Source: Adiantum capillus-veneris | Taxonomy: Eukaryota; Streptophyta; Polypodiopsida; Polypodiales; Pteridaceae | Direction: 5' to 3' | DNA length: 62,000 nucleotides | Assembly (NCBI GenBank): GCA_014529385.2 | Contig: CM043953.1 | Span: forward strand, 113,005,549 to 113,067,548 | Shown here: piece after piece, positions 10,516 to 21,941 of the stretch | Position numbering within the stretch: the first letter of the stretch is position 1 | Layout: every line of letters begins with the position of its first letter | Translations under genes and position numbers: made by a program | The notes under the pieces: generated by a model | The model's database searches: none | What the model saw: the letters and a program-made list of their open reading frames with translations, nothing else | Told to the model about the DNA's origin: nothing

Positions 10516-12378
10516 CCTATTACAACACATGCACATGCATAAGACAATGAGCTTTTACTCAAGAGCTCCTTCTAGAGAGGTTGAGCTTGGCTTCTCAAGC
10601 TATAGCATAGTGCTCTTGCTTATGGCTCCCCCCTTTTTGTGCTAGCTACACCCTCCTTTTATAGCAATTTTGAAGGCTAGGGTTACTCCTCTAACCATGG
10701 TTCGGTTAGATTTTCAACAATTTATCTAATTTCTTTTGCTTGGAATTATCAAGAAGTTGGTGGGGAAAGAGAGAGGAGAGAAATGGAGGTGATAGGACTT
10801 TTCATAGTGGGTTAGTGTTAGTAGAGTTAGTATTAATTTACAAATGGAATTGGATATTTACAATGGGAGTATCCATGTAGGATACAAATAAGGAAGATAA
10901 ACACTTAAGAGGTAAGAAAAGGTGGATTTCTTACAAGGTTGATGCTCCAAGTGTCTTGAGTAGGGCCAATTTTGACGCTTGTTGACGGTCCACTATCTTT
11001 GACGGTACATTTTTTCTCCACTCTTGACCTTCCTTGAGAGACAAGTAAATTGAAGCTGAGTAATCAACCACCATGATGCTGTCTTTTAAGAGAAGAGGCT
11101 GAATTTTGTGGTTTTTTTGATAGATATGGGTAATTTGGAGGAGGAAAAATGAGACTAGGTGGTCAATTTTGGAATGGAATTGTGTGTGGGAGGTATGAGT
11201 TCACCATGGGTTCTCTTATTCTTCAAGGTTGAGGAGAAGGTGAATAGGGTGCAGAGAGGAGTGGTGAGAGAGGTGGGGATGATGAGTGGAGAAGTGTGTG
11301 TGAAAGAGGAAAATGATAAAGTGGAAGAGAGAGTGTGGCTGCATAGCATGGGAAAACTGGGGTCCACTAATAAAATCATAGCTCACAGCTCGTAGCTCAA
11401 AAAAATATGAAAAAATTTGAGGCAAAAGTTCAGCCCACGAGCTACAACTTTTGTTTGTATCACCTTTTCAAATTCGGAGAGCAAGTGAACTTTAAAAATT
11501 CAGCAAAACCGACCGTTTATTTTCCACTGCACAAGGTCCTTGTGGGGTCCTTCTTTGGATGATTCTTTTGAATACCTCCAAGAGTGAGCCCTCCATAGTG
11601 CATGTATGCATGCCACCTACCCTTGACCTTATTTGGTAGGTCTATAATTGAAGATATTGTTGAGATCATGATATAAGTGAATAGTACAACTAAGAAAATC
11701 AAATATTGAGGGGTCTAAAAAATATGTATATGTCAAATATAAATAATATAAGTGGAGAAAATATAAAGGGGTCAAAAGAAATCTCTCTCATTATGAGGCT
11801 ACCATAAAAAGATAAATATTTTTGGTGTTCAAATTTTTTAGACAAAAAAAAAAAGATGTAGGAAGGGAAAAATCACAATAGTGAAAAAATATACACATAA
11901 ATTAAACTAGTTTTTTTGGATTTTTGTTGGGGTGGAGTTACACCAAATATAAGAGAAGCTTACATGAAAATATTTCTATATGGAATAAAGAGTATGAAAA
12001 ATTGTAAGAAAAATTGTGGTAATGGTGAGGCAATGTACAGAGCATAAATAACACACACCTAGGTAGAAATATTTAAATAAATACCAAAATAATTATGAAA
12101 AAATCTTTTATTTAGGCCCTATATACAAAGAAATATTTACATACGCATAGGCCATAATATACTTATATTTTTTATATTTTTTATTTTTTTTGTCTCAACT
12201 AGCCCAATGACTAGCTAATTGAGGGTTTTTTATTTCAGTAAGGAGATATGGGAAAAGTCCCTTAACTCACACGCACCTATATACAGTGAAAGGGTGAGGG
12301 TAACCACAGTGTTTGAGTGATTTGATAGGGGGGGATAACTCACTATGGCAATCACAGAGAGCCGAAAAACGGCTATCA
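10516..12378 (-). repeat. Element C 3' LTR, 3'-truncated
   Basis: This matches the first three quarters of the 5' LTR but lacks the last roughly 770 bp (the equivalent of 19342-20107). It keeps a 161-bp segment (about 11922-12082) that the 5' LTR has lost. Its start TGATAGCC abuts the purine tract. Confidence 0.88.
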
Positions 12379-13495
12379 TTAGCCCTCCCCCAGGATGATG
12401 GTATATTGATGTACCATCATAAAGAATCTTTTCCAAAGAGAGTGTTTCAGAGTCCTTGACAAGATCTTCATTGTTTGGCCCCTTGGAATTTTGGTTTGTG
12501 TTACACTCATGCTTCATGGAACAATACTTACATGGGATAGTTTCCTTTTGCTCTGGTAGATCCTTTGGTAGAAGGCGACTCAAGTATGGCTTCAAGCGAT
12601 AGCCGTTTACCTTCCTGGAGTGCTCTTTCCCATTCAAGTCCATAAGTTGATAGTAACTTGAATTGAAAGTCTTCTTGACTATGTGTGGCCCCTGCCATCT
12701 TGTTTCAAATTTGGCATCAAAACGATTATCGAGTCGATTGTCATACCTTAGCACAAGATCTCCTTCATTGATGCCTTTGTCCTTCAGTTTCTTGTCAAGC
12801 TTCTCCTTTGTCTGTGTGGCTTTCCTCTTATAGCACTCGTATGCTACTTCTCTTTTCCACTCAAGCTCAGCTAAGGTAAGAAGTCGATCCATCCATGCTT
12901 CTTGATCATCTTGTGCTGATTTGCCATGAAGTCGCATTGTTGGAATGTTTAGCTCAATTGGTTGTAAAGCCTCTTGACCATAGACCAAGTGAAATGGTGT
13001 GAACTCCGTGGCTTCCCTATATGTGGTTCGATATGCCCACAAGGCACCATCCAAGAAGTCATCCCACAACTTTGTCTTGTTTTTCACCATCTTCCTAATG
13101 ATGCCTGCAATGACACCATTAGCTTTTTCTACCAAACCATTTGATTGGGGATAGTAGGGTGTACTGTGACGATGTAGAATGTGAAGTTCTTCACAGACTT
13201 CTGTGAGCAATCCCTTTCTAAACCCTGGACCATTATCAGAAACAATCTCCAAAGGTGTGCCAAATCTACAACAAATGTGAGTGTAGACGAATTTGCTCAC
13301 TGTCCTCTCATTTACCTTTGCCACACTTTGTGCTTCCACCCACCTAGTCATATAGTCTACAGCCACTAGAATGTAGAGTTTACCATTTTTTGTCCTAGGC
13401 AGAGGACCCATAGCATCAATGCCCCACTTTTCAAAGGGTCCATTTGCAAGCACGTTTGCCTTGGACCATAAATCAATCTTCTATTCCCATTTACC
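12230..13495 (-). pseudogene. Element C integrase core and C-terminus
   Basis: The frame starting at 13453 holds the DDE core: GIDAMGPLPRT with the first Asp, EIVSDNGPGF with the second, and YYPQSNGLVEKANG with the Glu. WAYRTTYREATEFTPFHLVY and the tail RWQGPHIVKKTFNSSYYQL follow. A frameshift near 13450-13495 separates it from the zinc finger in the preceding frame. The frame stays open across the purine tract and about 150 bp into the 3' LTR. No chromodomain is present, in line with a Tat element. Confidence 0.87.
12379..12392 (-). promoter_or_regulatory. Element C polypurine tract
   Basis: On the minus strand CTGGGGGAGGGCTAA stands directly before TGATAGCC of the 3' LTR. Element D has nearly the same tract at 47801-47819. 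Confidence 0.85.
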
Positions 13496-15400
13496 TGACA
13501 ATTGTGACAACTTTTACACCAATGTTGGACATCCACATGCAGACTTGGCCAAACATACCCCGCAAGCAAAATCTTCTTCACAGTTAATTCTTGGGAAAAA
13601 TGACCACCACATGCCTCTTCATGCAAACCTTTTAGAATGGCTGGAATTTCCACGATAGTTGGTACTCTTCTGCACACTTTATCCTTCCCTCTTTGATAGA
13701 GGGAGCCTTCTAGGAAGAGATACATGCTTGCCTTCTTCATGAGTCTCCTCTTCTGAGCTTTTGTGAAGTCTGGTGGAAACTCACCCTCCAAAATGTAGCC
13801 AATGATGGGAGCCAATGACTCCAATCCCTGGTACCTCGGTTGCTTCACAGCAGCCGCCACCATGATGACCTGCACTTCTTTCTTTACACATGCAACGGCT
13901 TGTTGTGCAAGTAAATCAGCATCTTCATTTTGTTTCCTAGGAATATGATATAATTGCACCTCCTCAAATTGATTAAATAGCCTACGGATGGTATGAACTT
14001 TGGCCCTTAGTCTTTCATTTTTGCATGCCCAAATGCCTAAAATCTGCTTCACAATGAGAAGTGCATCTCCTTTTACCATGAGACGTTGTATACCATGGCC
14101 AATGCATATTTTTAAACCATGAAGTAGTGTGTCATATTCTGCTTCATTGTTGCTAGCTGAACTTGGTAGATTGAACTTCTCTTTCATGACCACCTCTCCA
14201 CTTGGGTTGAGCAACACTAGCCCTCCCCCTGCTTTTCCTGTGGCTCGACGAAAAGCTCCATCAAAGAACAAGGTAAAAGCATTAGGAATACTTTTTGGTG
14301 GTGGCAATGGTAGGGTCTTTACTTCAGGCACCTTAATCTCCTTTTCATGCACCCTATAAGTGAGAATCCCTGCCAATTGTGCACGCACACTATCTTCTAC
14401 CTTGAAAGAGTATTGAAACTCTTGTAACTCCATAATCCACTTTGAGATCCTAGTACTAAGATTCATTTGAGATGACACCCAAGGGAACAAATTTTCTGCA
14501 GTGAGAATTACAAAAGGTTTTGGTAGCAGGTAGAATCTAAACTTTCTCACCGCAAACATGAGAGAAAGCATCATGAGTTCTGCTTTTGTGTAGTCTCTCT
14601 CCAAAGCATTCATGACCCTACTAGCAAAGTAGATGGGTCGCATCCTTGTACTGTGGGGATCTTGTTGTAGCAACACAACACCAATTGTTTCCCTTCCAAC
14701 ACTAGAGCTAACAAAGAATGTGTACTCCCAACAAGGAGGCATGAGTGTTGGTAGCTCTGACAAAATGACTTTAATGTTACAAAAATACTCTTCAAGCTCA
14801 TCAGACCATGCAAATTCTACTTGTTGTGTCAACTTTTGCAAAGGATGAAGCAACTCCGAGGCTAAGTGAATGAAGCGTGACATATACTTCACCTTCTGAA
14901 TGAAAGAGATGACCTCCTTAAGACTCTTCGGTGATGGGAGCTCAATAAGAGCCTTTGCCTTTGAAGGATCCACCTCAATGCCTTTATAGGAAACCTTGTG
15001 ACCGAGCAAGATCACTTCATCCTCACCTATGTGGCACTTGTCGGGGTTGAGTTGACCTCCCATGTCGTAGAGCTTCTTTAAACCTTCTTCTACCCTTTGT
15101 AGATGCAATGATTTTGAGCTATAAATGCAGAAATCATCAATGAACACCCTAATTGACTTTCCAAAGAATGCTTGAAACACCATGTTCATGAAACGTTGGA
15201 ATGTTGCAGGAGCATTTGTCAGACCAAATGGCATGACTCTAAAAGCATAACAACCCCAAGGAGTGATAAAGGTTGTTTTCAATTGATCTCCAATGCGATA
15301 TCTATTTGAAAGTAACCTGAGTAGCCATCACACACAGTGTACTTCTCATGACCAGCTACCTCATTTAGTATCTCATCCTGAAATGGGAGGGGAAAGTGAT
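13366..15400 (-). pseudogene. Element C reverse transcriptase, RNase H and second RNase H
   Basis: The 638-codon frame from 15282 carries TTFITPWGCYAFRVMPFGL and the catalytic FIDD (residues 47-50). It continues with an RNase H (IYFASRVMNALERDYTKAE) near residue 220. A second RNase H follows, with FDGAF (341), NNEAEY (about 380), KGDALL (405) and NEDADLL (454) supplying the four acidic positions. The integrase zinc finger comes last (H561, C592, C595). The second RNase H resembles the archaeal-type domain known from Tat elements. Shifts near 15290-15400 and at the 3' end break the polyprotein. Confidence 0.88.
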
Positions 15401-16572
15401 CTCTTTTGTTGCCTCATTGAGTGGACGGTAATCCACACACACCCTCCACTTTCCGTTTTTCTTAGGAGTGACAACAACGGGAGAGACCCACTCTGAATTC
15501 TCCACTGGATAAATGAAACCTGCTGCTAGAAGCTTTCTTACCTCCTTGAGTAAAGCCTGCTCCTTGATGACTCCTAGCCTTCGTAGCTTCTGAGCCTTAG
15601 GTGTGGCCTCTGGCTTCAACTCAATTTTGTGTTGAACAGCATCTACTCCACGCACATCGGTGTAGTCTTTAGCAAAAAGCCTAGGAAACTTCCTTAGCAC
15701 ACATTTGAACTCCTCTCTTTCATCCTTTGTAAGTGTTGTTGATAGCATACCTTCCAGCATCCCTTCATCTTGAACACCTTCGTTCTCTTGAGGACCTACC
15801 TCCTCCAAGCCTTGACAAGAGGTCTCTTGGTTGCTTGGCTTAAACCTTACCCCCATGACTTCGATGGAAGACTCCTCTTCAGTAATGCTGCCGCTACTTT
15901 CTTCTTCTGAAGTGCTATCGGTCCAACCTTCTTCCGTCTCACTTTGAGATGATTCTTCATGGAGCTCCTCTTGGCGTTGCTCCTTCATGTCAAAGACAAC
16001 CTTCTTATGATTGTCATTCCTGCAAATTAATTTCCCACTCTCCCAATCCTGCAAAGCTCGCATTTTCATTAGCCATGGTCTTCCTAGGATAAATGGATAA
16101 CCACTTCCCTTGGTCGACATAACATAAAAATCCACCGCTTTCTTAATGCCAAAGGCCTCTACAAAGACATTTTTACAAATGCCTACACACCTAGCCTTGA
16201 TATTGTTTGCCATCTTGACTTTGATTTCAGGTGTCTCATGGATGTGCATGCCTAGTCTTTGCATGAGTCCCTCTGTCATGATGCAAATTTGTGCACCCCC
16301 ATCCACTAGACCTTTCCTAACCAATCTTCCTTTGATGTAATAGTCTAGCACCGGTGTAATGTCCTCATTCATTTCAGCTTGTGCAATTTTTACAACAGGC
16401 ACACTCTCTTTTACCTTTCTCCTAGTGCTAACTGCCCTTGTTAAATCCCTCCTTACTTGTGGACATAATGCAAGAAATTGAGGCCATGAAATATCAGGAC
16501 CCTTACCTCTCATGTCTTCCAACAAGTTGTACGAAGCCATACCATGTCCAAGAGGGAAGTCTTGGAGGTTGA
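15365..16572 (-). pseudogene. Element C protease and start of reverse transcriptase
   Basis: The frame contains KGLVDGGAQICIMTEG, a retropepsin active site with DGGA in place of the usual DSGA/DTGA, and YPFILGRPWL as the second protease strand. An acidic linker with many Glu and Ser follows. Then comes the reverse transcriptase start, with HKIELKPEATPKAQKLRRL, SEWVSPVVVTPKKNGKWRV and CVDYRPLN. Compared with element D, where gag and protease share a frame, a shift near 16570 puts this part out of frame with gag. The ATG at 16540 is therefore probably not a real start. A second shift near 15400 cuts the reverse transcriptase. Confidence 0.86.
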
Positions 16573-17679
16573 TACGATGTCAAGTCCTCTTGGTTTCCTT
16601 GGTCTCCTTTGCCTTTTTGCCTTGTCCATGGTCACTCTGTGATGTGAATCCTTCTTTCTCTTTAACTTTCCCTCGGCCACGCTTAATGCCATTGGCTTCC
16701 ATGTCAACCTCATTTGAATTTGTCGGGCCTCTACCACATGCACATTTGGATCTGGCAAAGGTGGAACTCCTTCTACCCCTTGTGGAGGTGGTCTTGGTCC
16801 ATTTGGCCTTTGTAGAAGCCTTGGTTGTTGACCAGCTCCTTCTCCTGCATTCATCACTGGGTAATTCAAGTTAGGTCTCCCTGGCTCTCCACGGGGCCAA
16901 GGACAATTATACATCCCATGTCCAGACTCTCCGCAATTCCAACATTGCAAGACTCTCCTAGTTCGTGGCTCTCTCTCTTCTGACTTCTTTGCTTGTCCCT
17001 TTGGACCTACAGCTTGTGCAAGGTGAATTGACAGGCTGCTTAAAGATTCATTTAACTTCTCAATCACTTCAGTCGTTACCTCAGGAAGCTCCCTAGATGT
17101 TGATGCTTGTGACTTACCTTTGGGTCTAAGACCTTCTATTGGAACCTCTCCCCTTAAGCACTTGAGTTTCCTATACTTCTCAGCAGCCCTAGTTTCCGCT
17201 GCATCAAAAGTAGCAGGTGCACCCGCCTCAACTTTTACCTTAAGGTCAGGAAAGAGTCCGGCTATGAACCTCTCCTTCTTTAAAAATTCTGCACCATCAC
17301 CAGGGTTAGCAACATTTCGTATCCATAGAGCCCAAAGACGTAGAAACTCTTGCTTGTACAAGTAGTAGTCATCTAAGTCTTTTTGCTTATGAGAAACAAT
17401 GTCTTGCCATAGTTTTTGAGTGTTTTGGGGATCAAAGAAGTATCTCTTAAAACGATTCAAAACTTCTGTGTAATTCCCCTTAACTTCCTCAGGCAAAGAG
17501 TCAAACCAAGTACTAGCATCTTTCCTAAGGACCACCTCAAACATTTCTACACGTTCTTGATCGGTTACTATCCTCTTGATACGGCAAGACATCTTGAAAT
17601 TTGCTAAAAATAATTCTGCATCCTCTCCAGGCTCTCCAAAGAAAAGAGGATATCCAGACATTTGGCGTTGGCTCTCCAT
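16510..17679 (-). pseudogene. Element C Gag
   Basis: The 389-codon frame opens with a Retrotrans_gag-type region (YPLFFGEPGEDAELFLANF, ASTWFDSLPEEV, RFKRYFFDPQNTQKLWQD). It contains one zinc knuckle, CWNCGESGHGMYNC, with the regular C-x2-C-x4-H-x4-C spacing near residue 247. A Pro-rich and then a basic segment follow. Gag forms the particle and binds element RNA. The last 20 or so codons appear to be a frameshifted version of a sequence that in element D continues into protease. The gene lies just after the small ORF at 17704-18186. Confidence 0.88.
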
Positions 17680-17703
17680 TATTATGAAAGATTACAACAC
17701 GAG

Positions 17704-18186
17704 TTACAATAAGGGATACAATAGAGATTTAGAACCACTCGCCTGCAAATAAGAAGTAAGAAAATACCACTCTAGGTTTTCTTCTTTAGCTATCCAAGTT
17801 TCAATGAGGTCTCGATTTGTTTGATCCAAACAAAAAGGTAGACTATTGATGAGCTCTAAGAAGGGTTGAAATTCTTCAAAGCTAAGGCGACAAACAGAAA
17901 TCTCTAGAACTTCATTTTCTGGATCCAAAAGAGCAACCACGTCCCAAGTGATAAATTGCACTTGCTCTACAATTCCCAATGCACAAGCGGTTTGTATAAA
18001 AACTAGATCTTCATGCTCGTCGAAGGCCATGAGAAAGTAGCAATTGACTAGGAGCTCCTTTCCTTCGAGTTCCACACAGTCGGAGTGAGGCAACCTTCTC
18101 ACAATTTCATAAAGAACATCCTCATCAAGTCCAATCAAGTTTGCAAGATTTAAAGACTCCACTTGTGCTACAAAATTCCTGGACAA
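17704..18186 (-). CDS. Accessory ORF of element C, 160 codons, unknown function
   Basis: I do not recognise this protein. It begins MSRNFVAQVESLNLANLIG and has LDEDVLYEIVRRLPHSD near residue 22, which loosely resembles the first helix of an F-box. VFIQTACALGIVEQVQF, VCRLSFEEFQPFLELINSLP and LIETWIAKEENLEWYF follow. It is clearly a paralogue of the ORF at 18233-18690: FIQ-CAL, RLSF-EF-P-L-LINSLPF and KE are shared. It ends 25 bp before gag. The intact frame and the kept duplication suggest it was once translated. The F-box idea is a weak inference. Confidence 0.6.
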   Translation of the reverse strand: MSRNFVAQVESLNLANLIGLDEDVLYEIVRRLPHSDCVELEGKELLVNCYFLMAFDEHEDLVFIQTACALGIVEQVQFITWDVVALLDPENEVLEISVCRLSFEEFQPFLELINSLPFCLDQTNRDLIETWIAKEENLEWYFLTSYLQASGSKSLLYPLL

Positions 18187-18232
18187 AAACTCCTTAGGAT
18201 TATGGTTAAATCATTCAAAAGCATAAAGAGAT

Positions 18233-18690
18233 TTACAATGTCTCTATGAACAAAGTGTCATAGAAAGTAGAGAAGGATGAGAATTTATACAAATTTGCAA
18301 TCTTCTCTATGCTCTCTTTATTAAGACAAGCTCTGAATAGCTCCCTATCTCCTTTGTTGAAAGCGAAAGGAAGACTATTAATAAGACGCAAATGAGGAAA
18401 AAATTCACCAAATGTGAGTCTATGAAGCATGAACTCTGGCCGCAAGTTTCCTGAAGAGTCTTCCTCAATGGTGAAATGCACTCGCCAAACGCCAAATTTC
18501 ACTCTATTTACCAATCTTAGGGCACACACTAGTTGGATGAATGTGCGGTCTTCCTTAGTGCCCAACAACAAGAGGAAAATGGAATCCACGTGTAGGACCT
18601 TCCTTCTTAACTTCACCACCCTCTTGTATGAGGGAGACGCCTTACTACTTGCTCCTGCAACTCAATTGGTAATAGAGCTAGATCTCTAAG
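18233..18690 (-). pseudogene. Accessory ORF of element C, paralogue of the 160-codon ORF
   Basis: The open part from 18619 is 128 codons and contains TFIQLVCALRLVNRVKFG, LHRLTFGEFFPHLRLINSLP and a Lys/Glu tail. The region just upstream (about 18690-18622) reads LPIELQEQVVRRLPHTRG in another frame, matching the EIVRRLPHSD part of its neighbour. A frameshift near 18622 is therefore likely, and the ATG at 18619 is not the original start. Function is unknown. Position and relatedness to 17704-18186 point to a tandem duplication inside the element leader. Confidence 0.55.
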
Positions 18691-18812
18691 GATTGAACTT
18701 TCACTACACACACATTCCCAGTTAGAACAAATGATCGTTTTTTTGTTTCTTGTAACAACTTGGACAAAGAAAAAACAAACATACACACTATTTTGCCGGG
18801 CTGCACTTCATT

Positions 18813-19031
18813 TTAAAATAAAATGAACACATGTACATCAAAAGAAGTGTGGTAGTTGATGAGAGGTAGAATGACAGGGTTTGGTGATGCAAGAATTTCT
18901 CCTACTCTTTGGGCACCAAACATGAACACCATTCGTTGTTGAAAATGGATCTTTCTACTAATTGCAACGTTTATTCTAATGTGTGGAGTAAAATGAAAGG
19001 GAAAAACCTCTATTCCTGGGCCATTATCCAT
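18813..19031 (-). CDS. Small accessory ORF a of element C, 72 codons
   Basis: An unrecognised protein starting MDNGPGIEVFPFHF. It carries RKIHFQQRMVFMFGAQR, then EILASPNPVILPLINY and DVHVFILF at the end. The counterpart in element D (41734-41946) matches over nearly the full length. A second, related ORF (19053-19265) lies immediately upstream. The alternating hydrophobic pattern suggests beta strands, not a membrane helix; this is inference. It lies in the leader between PBS and gag, where Ogre/Tat elements are known to have an extra ORF. Confidence 0.65.
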   Translation of the reverse strand: MDNGPGIEVFPFHFTPHIRINVAISRKIHFQQRMVFMFGAQRVGEILASPNPVILPLINYHTSFDVHVFILF

Positions 19032-19052
19032 GGCCTATGCATGTCCTAATGC

Positions 19053-19265
19053 TTAAAATAACACAAAAATATAGACGTCCAAGCTAATATCGTACCTAAT
19101 GAGAGGCAAAATAAAAGGATTTACCGAAGTGTTTATCTCCGCTAACCTAAGAGGACCTAAAATCCTACGAATTACCCGTTGAAATTGCAACTTAGTACTA
19201 ACAATTATGTGTATCTTTTGCCTTGCAATGGGAATGAAAGGATCATACAAACTCTTGTGATTCAT
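19053..19265 (-). CDS. Small accessory ORF b of element C, 70 codons
   Basis: An unrecognised protein starting MNHKSLYDPFIPIARQKIHI and ending YDISLDVYIFVLF. It shares with ORF a the core R-x2-E-I-x2-S-x-N-P-x-I-L-P-x-I-x-Y and the ending D-V-x-(I/V)-F-(I/V)-L. It is nevertheless closer to ORF b of element D (42030-42242) than to ORF a of its own element. The duplication thus predates the split of the two elements. It is the first ORF after the PBS. Confidence 0.65.
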   Translation of the reverse strand: MNHKSLYDPFIPIARQKIHIIVSTKLQFQRVIRRILGPLRLAEINTSVNPFILPLIRYDISLDVYIFVLF

Positions 19266-19320
19266 GCAAACTCCTTGACTATGCTAAAAGTTGATCCTAC
19301 GCAAAACATACACAAGCCTG

Positions 19321-19338
19321 TCCTCCGTGGGGGCACCA
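19321..19338 (-). promoter_or_regulatory. Element C primer-binding site (candidate)
   Basis: Three bases after the 5' LTR end the minus strand reads TGGTGCCCCCACGGAGGA. Element D has TGGTGTCCCCCACTGAGGA at the same place, so the site is conserved. I could not assign the primer tRNA. Confidence 0.6.
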
Positions 19339-19341
19339 ATT

Positions 19342-19514
19342 TGAGGCGGTCTGGGGCGGGCAACAAGAAGAGTGGCCTCCAAACACTCTTCTAGGCTCCC
19401 ATGCTGCTCAATTGGGTTGGGGTTGGAAAAAAACAACAAACACACACACAAAACCACAACCTAACCCTACACAAATTTGGGGCACCACCTAGTTTTGGAT
19501 GCGAACTAGGACGC

Positions 19515-19590
<76 letters not shown>

Positions 19591-21812
19591 TGCTCGGGCT
19601 GCTTTGAAACGTATCGGCAATGATCAAGCAAACACAACTATATATTTAAGAAAGAGAGAGAAAGGGGGAGGGGGTGCTTGTTGCATTAATACCTTCTTAC
19701 AAGTCTATCATGACAAATCAAAGTGAGATTAGTATTTGTTCAACATAGCTTGCGTAAATTTCACCACAACACATCACAAGAAAAGCCACCCCAATCACTG
19801 TCTTAAGGCCAGGGGAGTCCTCTCCACCCTGTCGCCCTCTTACAGTATGTGGGATTTATGGCTAGATTGATGACAACACCAGAGACAAGCTATCAAGAAC
19901 TTAACCAAAAACACCAAGACACTTACGCATCATTGTTGTCCATTACTTCACGCTGGAAGGGAGACAAAGTATCCAAGCTTAGTCCAAATCCACCCTCCTT
20001 GATTCAGCAAATGTTGGGCTTACACTAGTAGGAGAAATGATAGATTTCCTACTCTCAATTGAATGATCACTCTCTCTCTTACAATGGCATAGAGTTCCCT
20101 TGCTAATCCCCTATTACAACACATGCACATGCATAAGACAATGAGCTTCCACTCAAGAGCTCCTTCTAGAGAGGTTGAGCTTGGCTTCTCAAGCTATAGC
20201 ATAGTGCTCTTGCTTATGGCTCCCCCCTTTTTGTGCTAGCTACACCCTCCTTTTATAGAAATTTTGAAGGCTAGGGTTACTCCTCTAACCATGGTTGGGT
20301 TAGATTTTCAACAATTTATCTAATTTCTTTTGCTTGGAATTATCAAGAAGTTGGTGGGGAAAGAGAGAGGAGAGAAATGGAGGTGATAGGACTTTTCATA
20401 GTGGGTTAGTGTTAGTAGAGTTAGTATTAATTTACAAATGGAATTGGATATTTACAATGGGAGTATCCATGTAGGATACAAATAAGGAAGATAAACTCTT
20501 AAGAGGTAAGAAAAGGTGGATTTCTTACAAGGTTGATGCTCCAAGTGTCTTGAGTAGGGCCAATTTTGACGCTTGTTGACGGTCCACTATCTTTGACGGT
20601 ACATTTTTTCTCCACTCTTGACCTTCCTTGAGAGACAAGGTAATTGAAGCTCAGTAATCAACCACCATGATGCTGTCTTTTAACAGAAGAGGCTGAATTT
20701 TGTGGTTTTTTTGATAGATATGGGTAATTTGGAGGAGGAAAAATGAGACTAGGTGGTCAATTTTGGAATGGAATTGTGTGTGGGAGGTATGAGTTCACCA
20801 TGGGTTCTCTTATTCTTCAAGGTTGAGGAGAAGGTGAGTAGGGTGCAGAGAGGAGTGGTGAGAGAGGTGGGGATGATGAGTGGAGAAGTGTGTGTGAAAG
20901 AGGAAAATGATAAAGTGGAAGAGAGAGTGTGGCTGCATAGCATGGGAAAACTGAGGTCCACTAATAAAATCATAGATCACATCTCGTAGCTCAAAAAAAT
21001 ATGAAAAAATTTGAGGCAAAAGTTCAGCCCACGAGCTACAACTTTTGTTTGTATCACCTTTTCAAATTCGGAGAGCAAGTGAACTTTAAAAATTCAGCAA
21101 AACCGATCGGTTTTTTCCACTGCACAAGGCCATTGTGGGGTCCTTCTTTGGATGATTCTTTTGAATACCTCCAAGAGTGAGCCCTCCATAGTGCATGTAT
21201 GCATGCCACCTACCCTTGACCTTATTTGGTAGGTCTATAATTGAAGATATTGTTGAGATCATGATATAAGTGAATAGTACAACTAAGAAAATCAAATATT
21301 GAGGGGTCTAAAAAATATGTATATGTCAAATATAAATAATATAAGTGGAGAAAATATAAAGGGGTCAAAAGAAATCTCTCTCATTATGAGGCTACCATAA
21401 AAAGATAAATATTTTTGGTGTTCTAATTTTTTAGAAAAAAAACAAAATAGATGTAGGAAGGGAAAAATCACAATAGTGAAAAAATATATACATAAATTAA
21501 ACTAGTTTTTTTGGATACCAAAATAATTATGAAAAAATCTTTTATTTAGGCCCTATATACAAAGAAATATTTACATACGCATGGGCCATAATATACTTAT
21601 ATTTTTTATATTTTTTATTTTTTTTGGCTCAACTAGCCCAATGACTAGCTAATTGAGGGTTTTTTATTTCAGTAAGGAGATATGGGAAAAGTCCCTTAAC
21701 TCACACGCACCTATATACAGTGAAAGGGTGAGGGTAACCACAGTGTTTGAATGATTTGATAGGGGGGGATAACTCACTATGGCAATCATAGAGAGCCGAA
21801 AAACGGCTATCA
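19342..21812 (-). repeat. Element C 5' LTR
   Basis: A 2471-bp LTR that on the minus strand begins TGATAGCC and ends GCCTCA. It aligns with the solo LTR 7366-10091 and with the truncated 3' LTR. It lacks about 161 bp near 21515 that both relatives keep. It contains TATAAAAGG on the minus strand (20249-20257), a GA/CT tract and the CCTAGT/ACTAGG hairpin. Confidence 0.9.
19518..19588. repeat. (GA)n microsatellite in element C 5' LTR
   Basis: About 70 bp of GA repeat with two GATA interruptions, at the place corresponding to the CT tract of the solo LTR. Confidence 0.95.
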
Positions 21813-21941
21813 ATACATGTTCTTTCCCCTGTAGGTGAAGTAGATTCTCTTTTCAAGGAACTTCATCTTGGCAGCCATGCGATCAAACCATGGTGCCCCT
21901 AGGATAACGTCCTCATGTTGGATAGGAGAGATGAAGAAGTC

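Larger units (their letters stand above)
10516..21812 (-). mobile_element. Element C: Ty3/gypsy, Tat type, 3' LTR truncated
   Basis: The layout on the minus strand is 5' LTR (19342-21812), PBS, four small ORFs (19265-17704), gag, protease, reverse transcriptase, RNase H, a second RNase H, integrase, purine tract and a 3' LTR that is cut off at 10516. The additional DGA/EAEY/GD/DAD-type RNase H and the absence of a chromodomain are typical of the Tat lineage. It was inserted into element A between protease and RNase H. A target duplication cannot be tested because the 3' end is deleted. Frameshifts in pol make it non-autonomous now. Confidence 0.88.

Noticed and set aside
8363-21019. Frames of 69, 74 and 78 codons that recur in three places (near 8400, 11250 and 20850)
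   Set aside because: They recur because they lie in copies of the same LTR. Both strands are open at once, and no domain is visible. LTR similarity explains the conservation.
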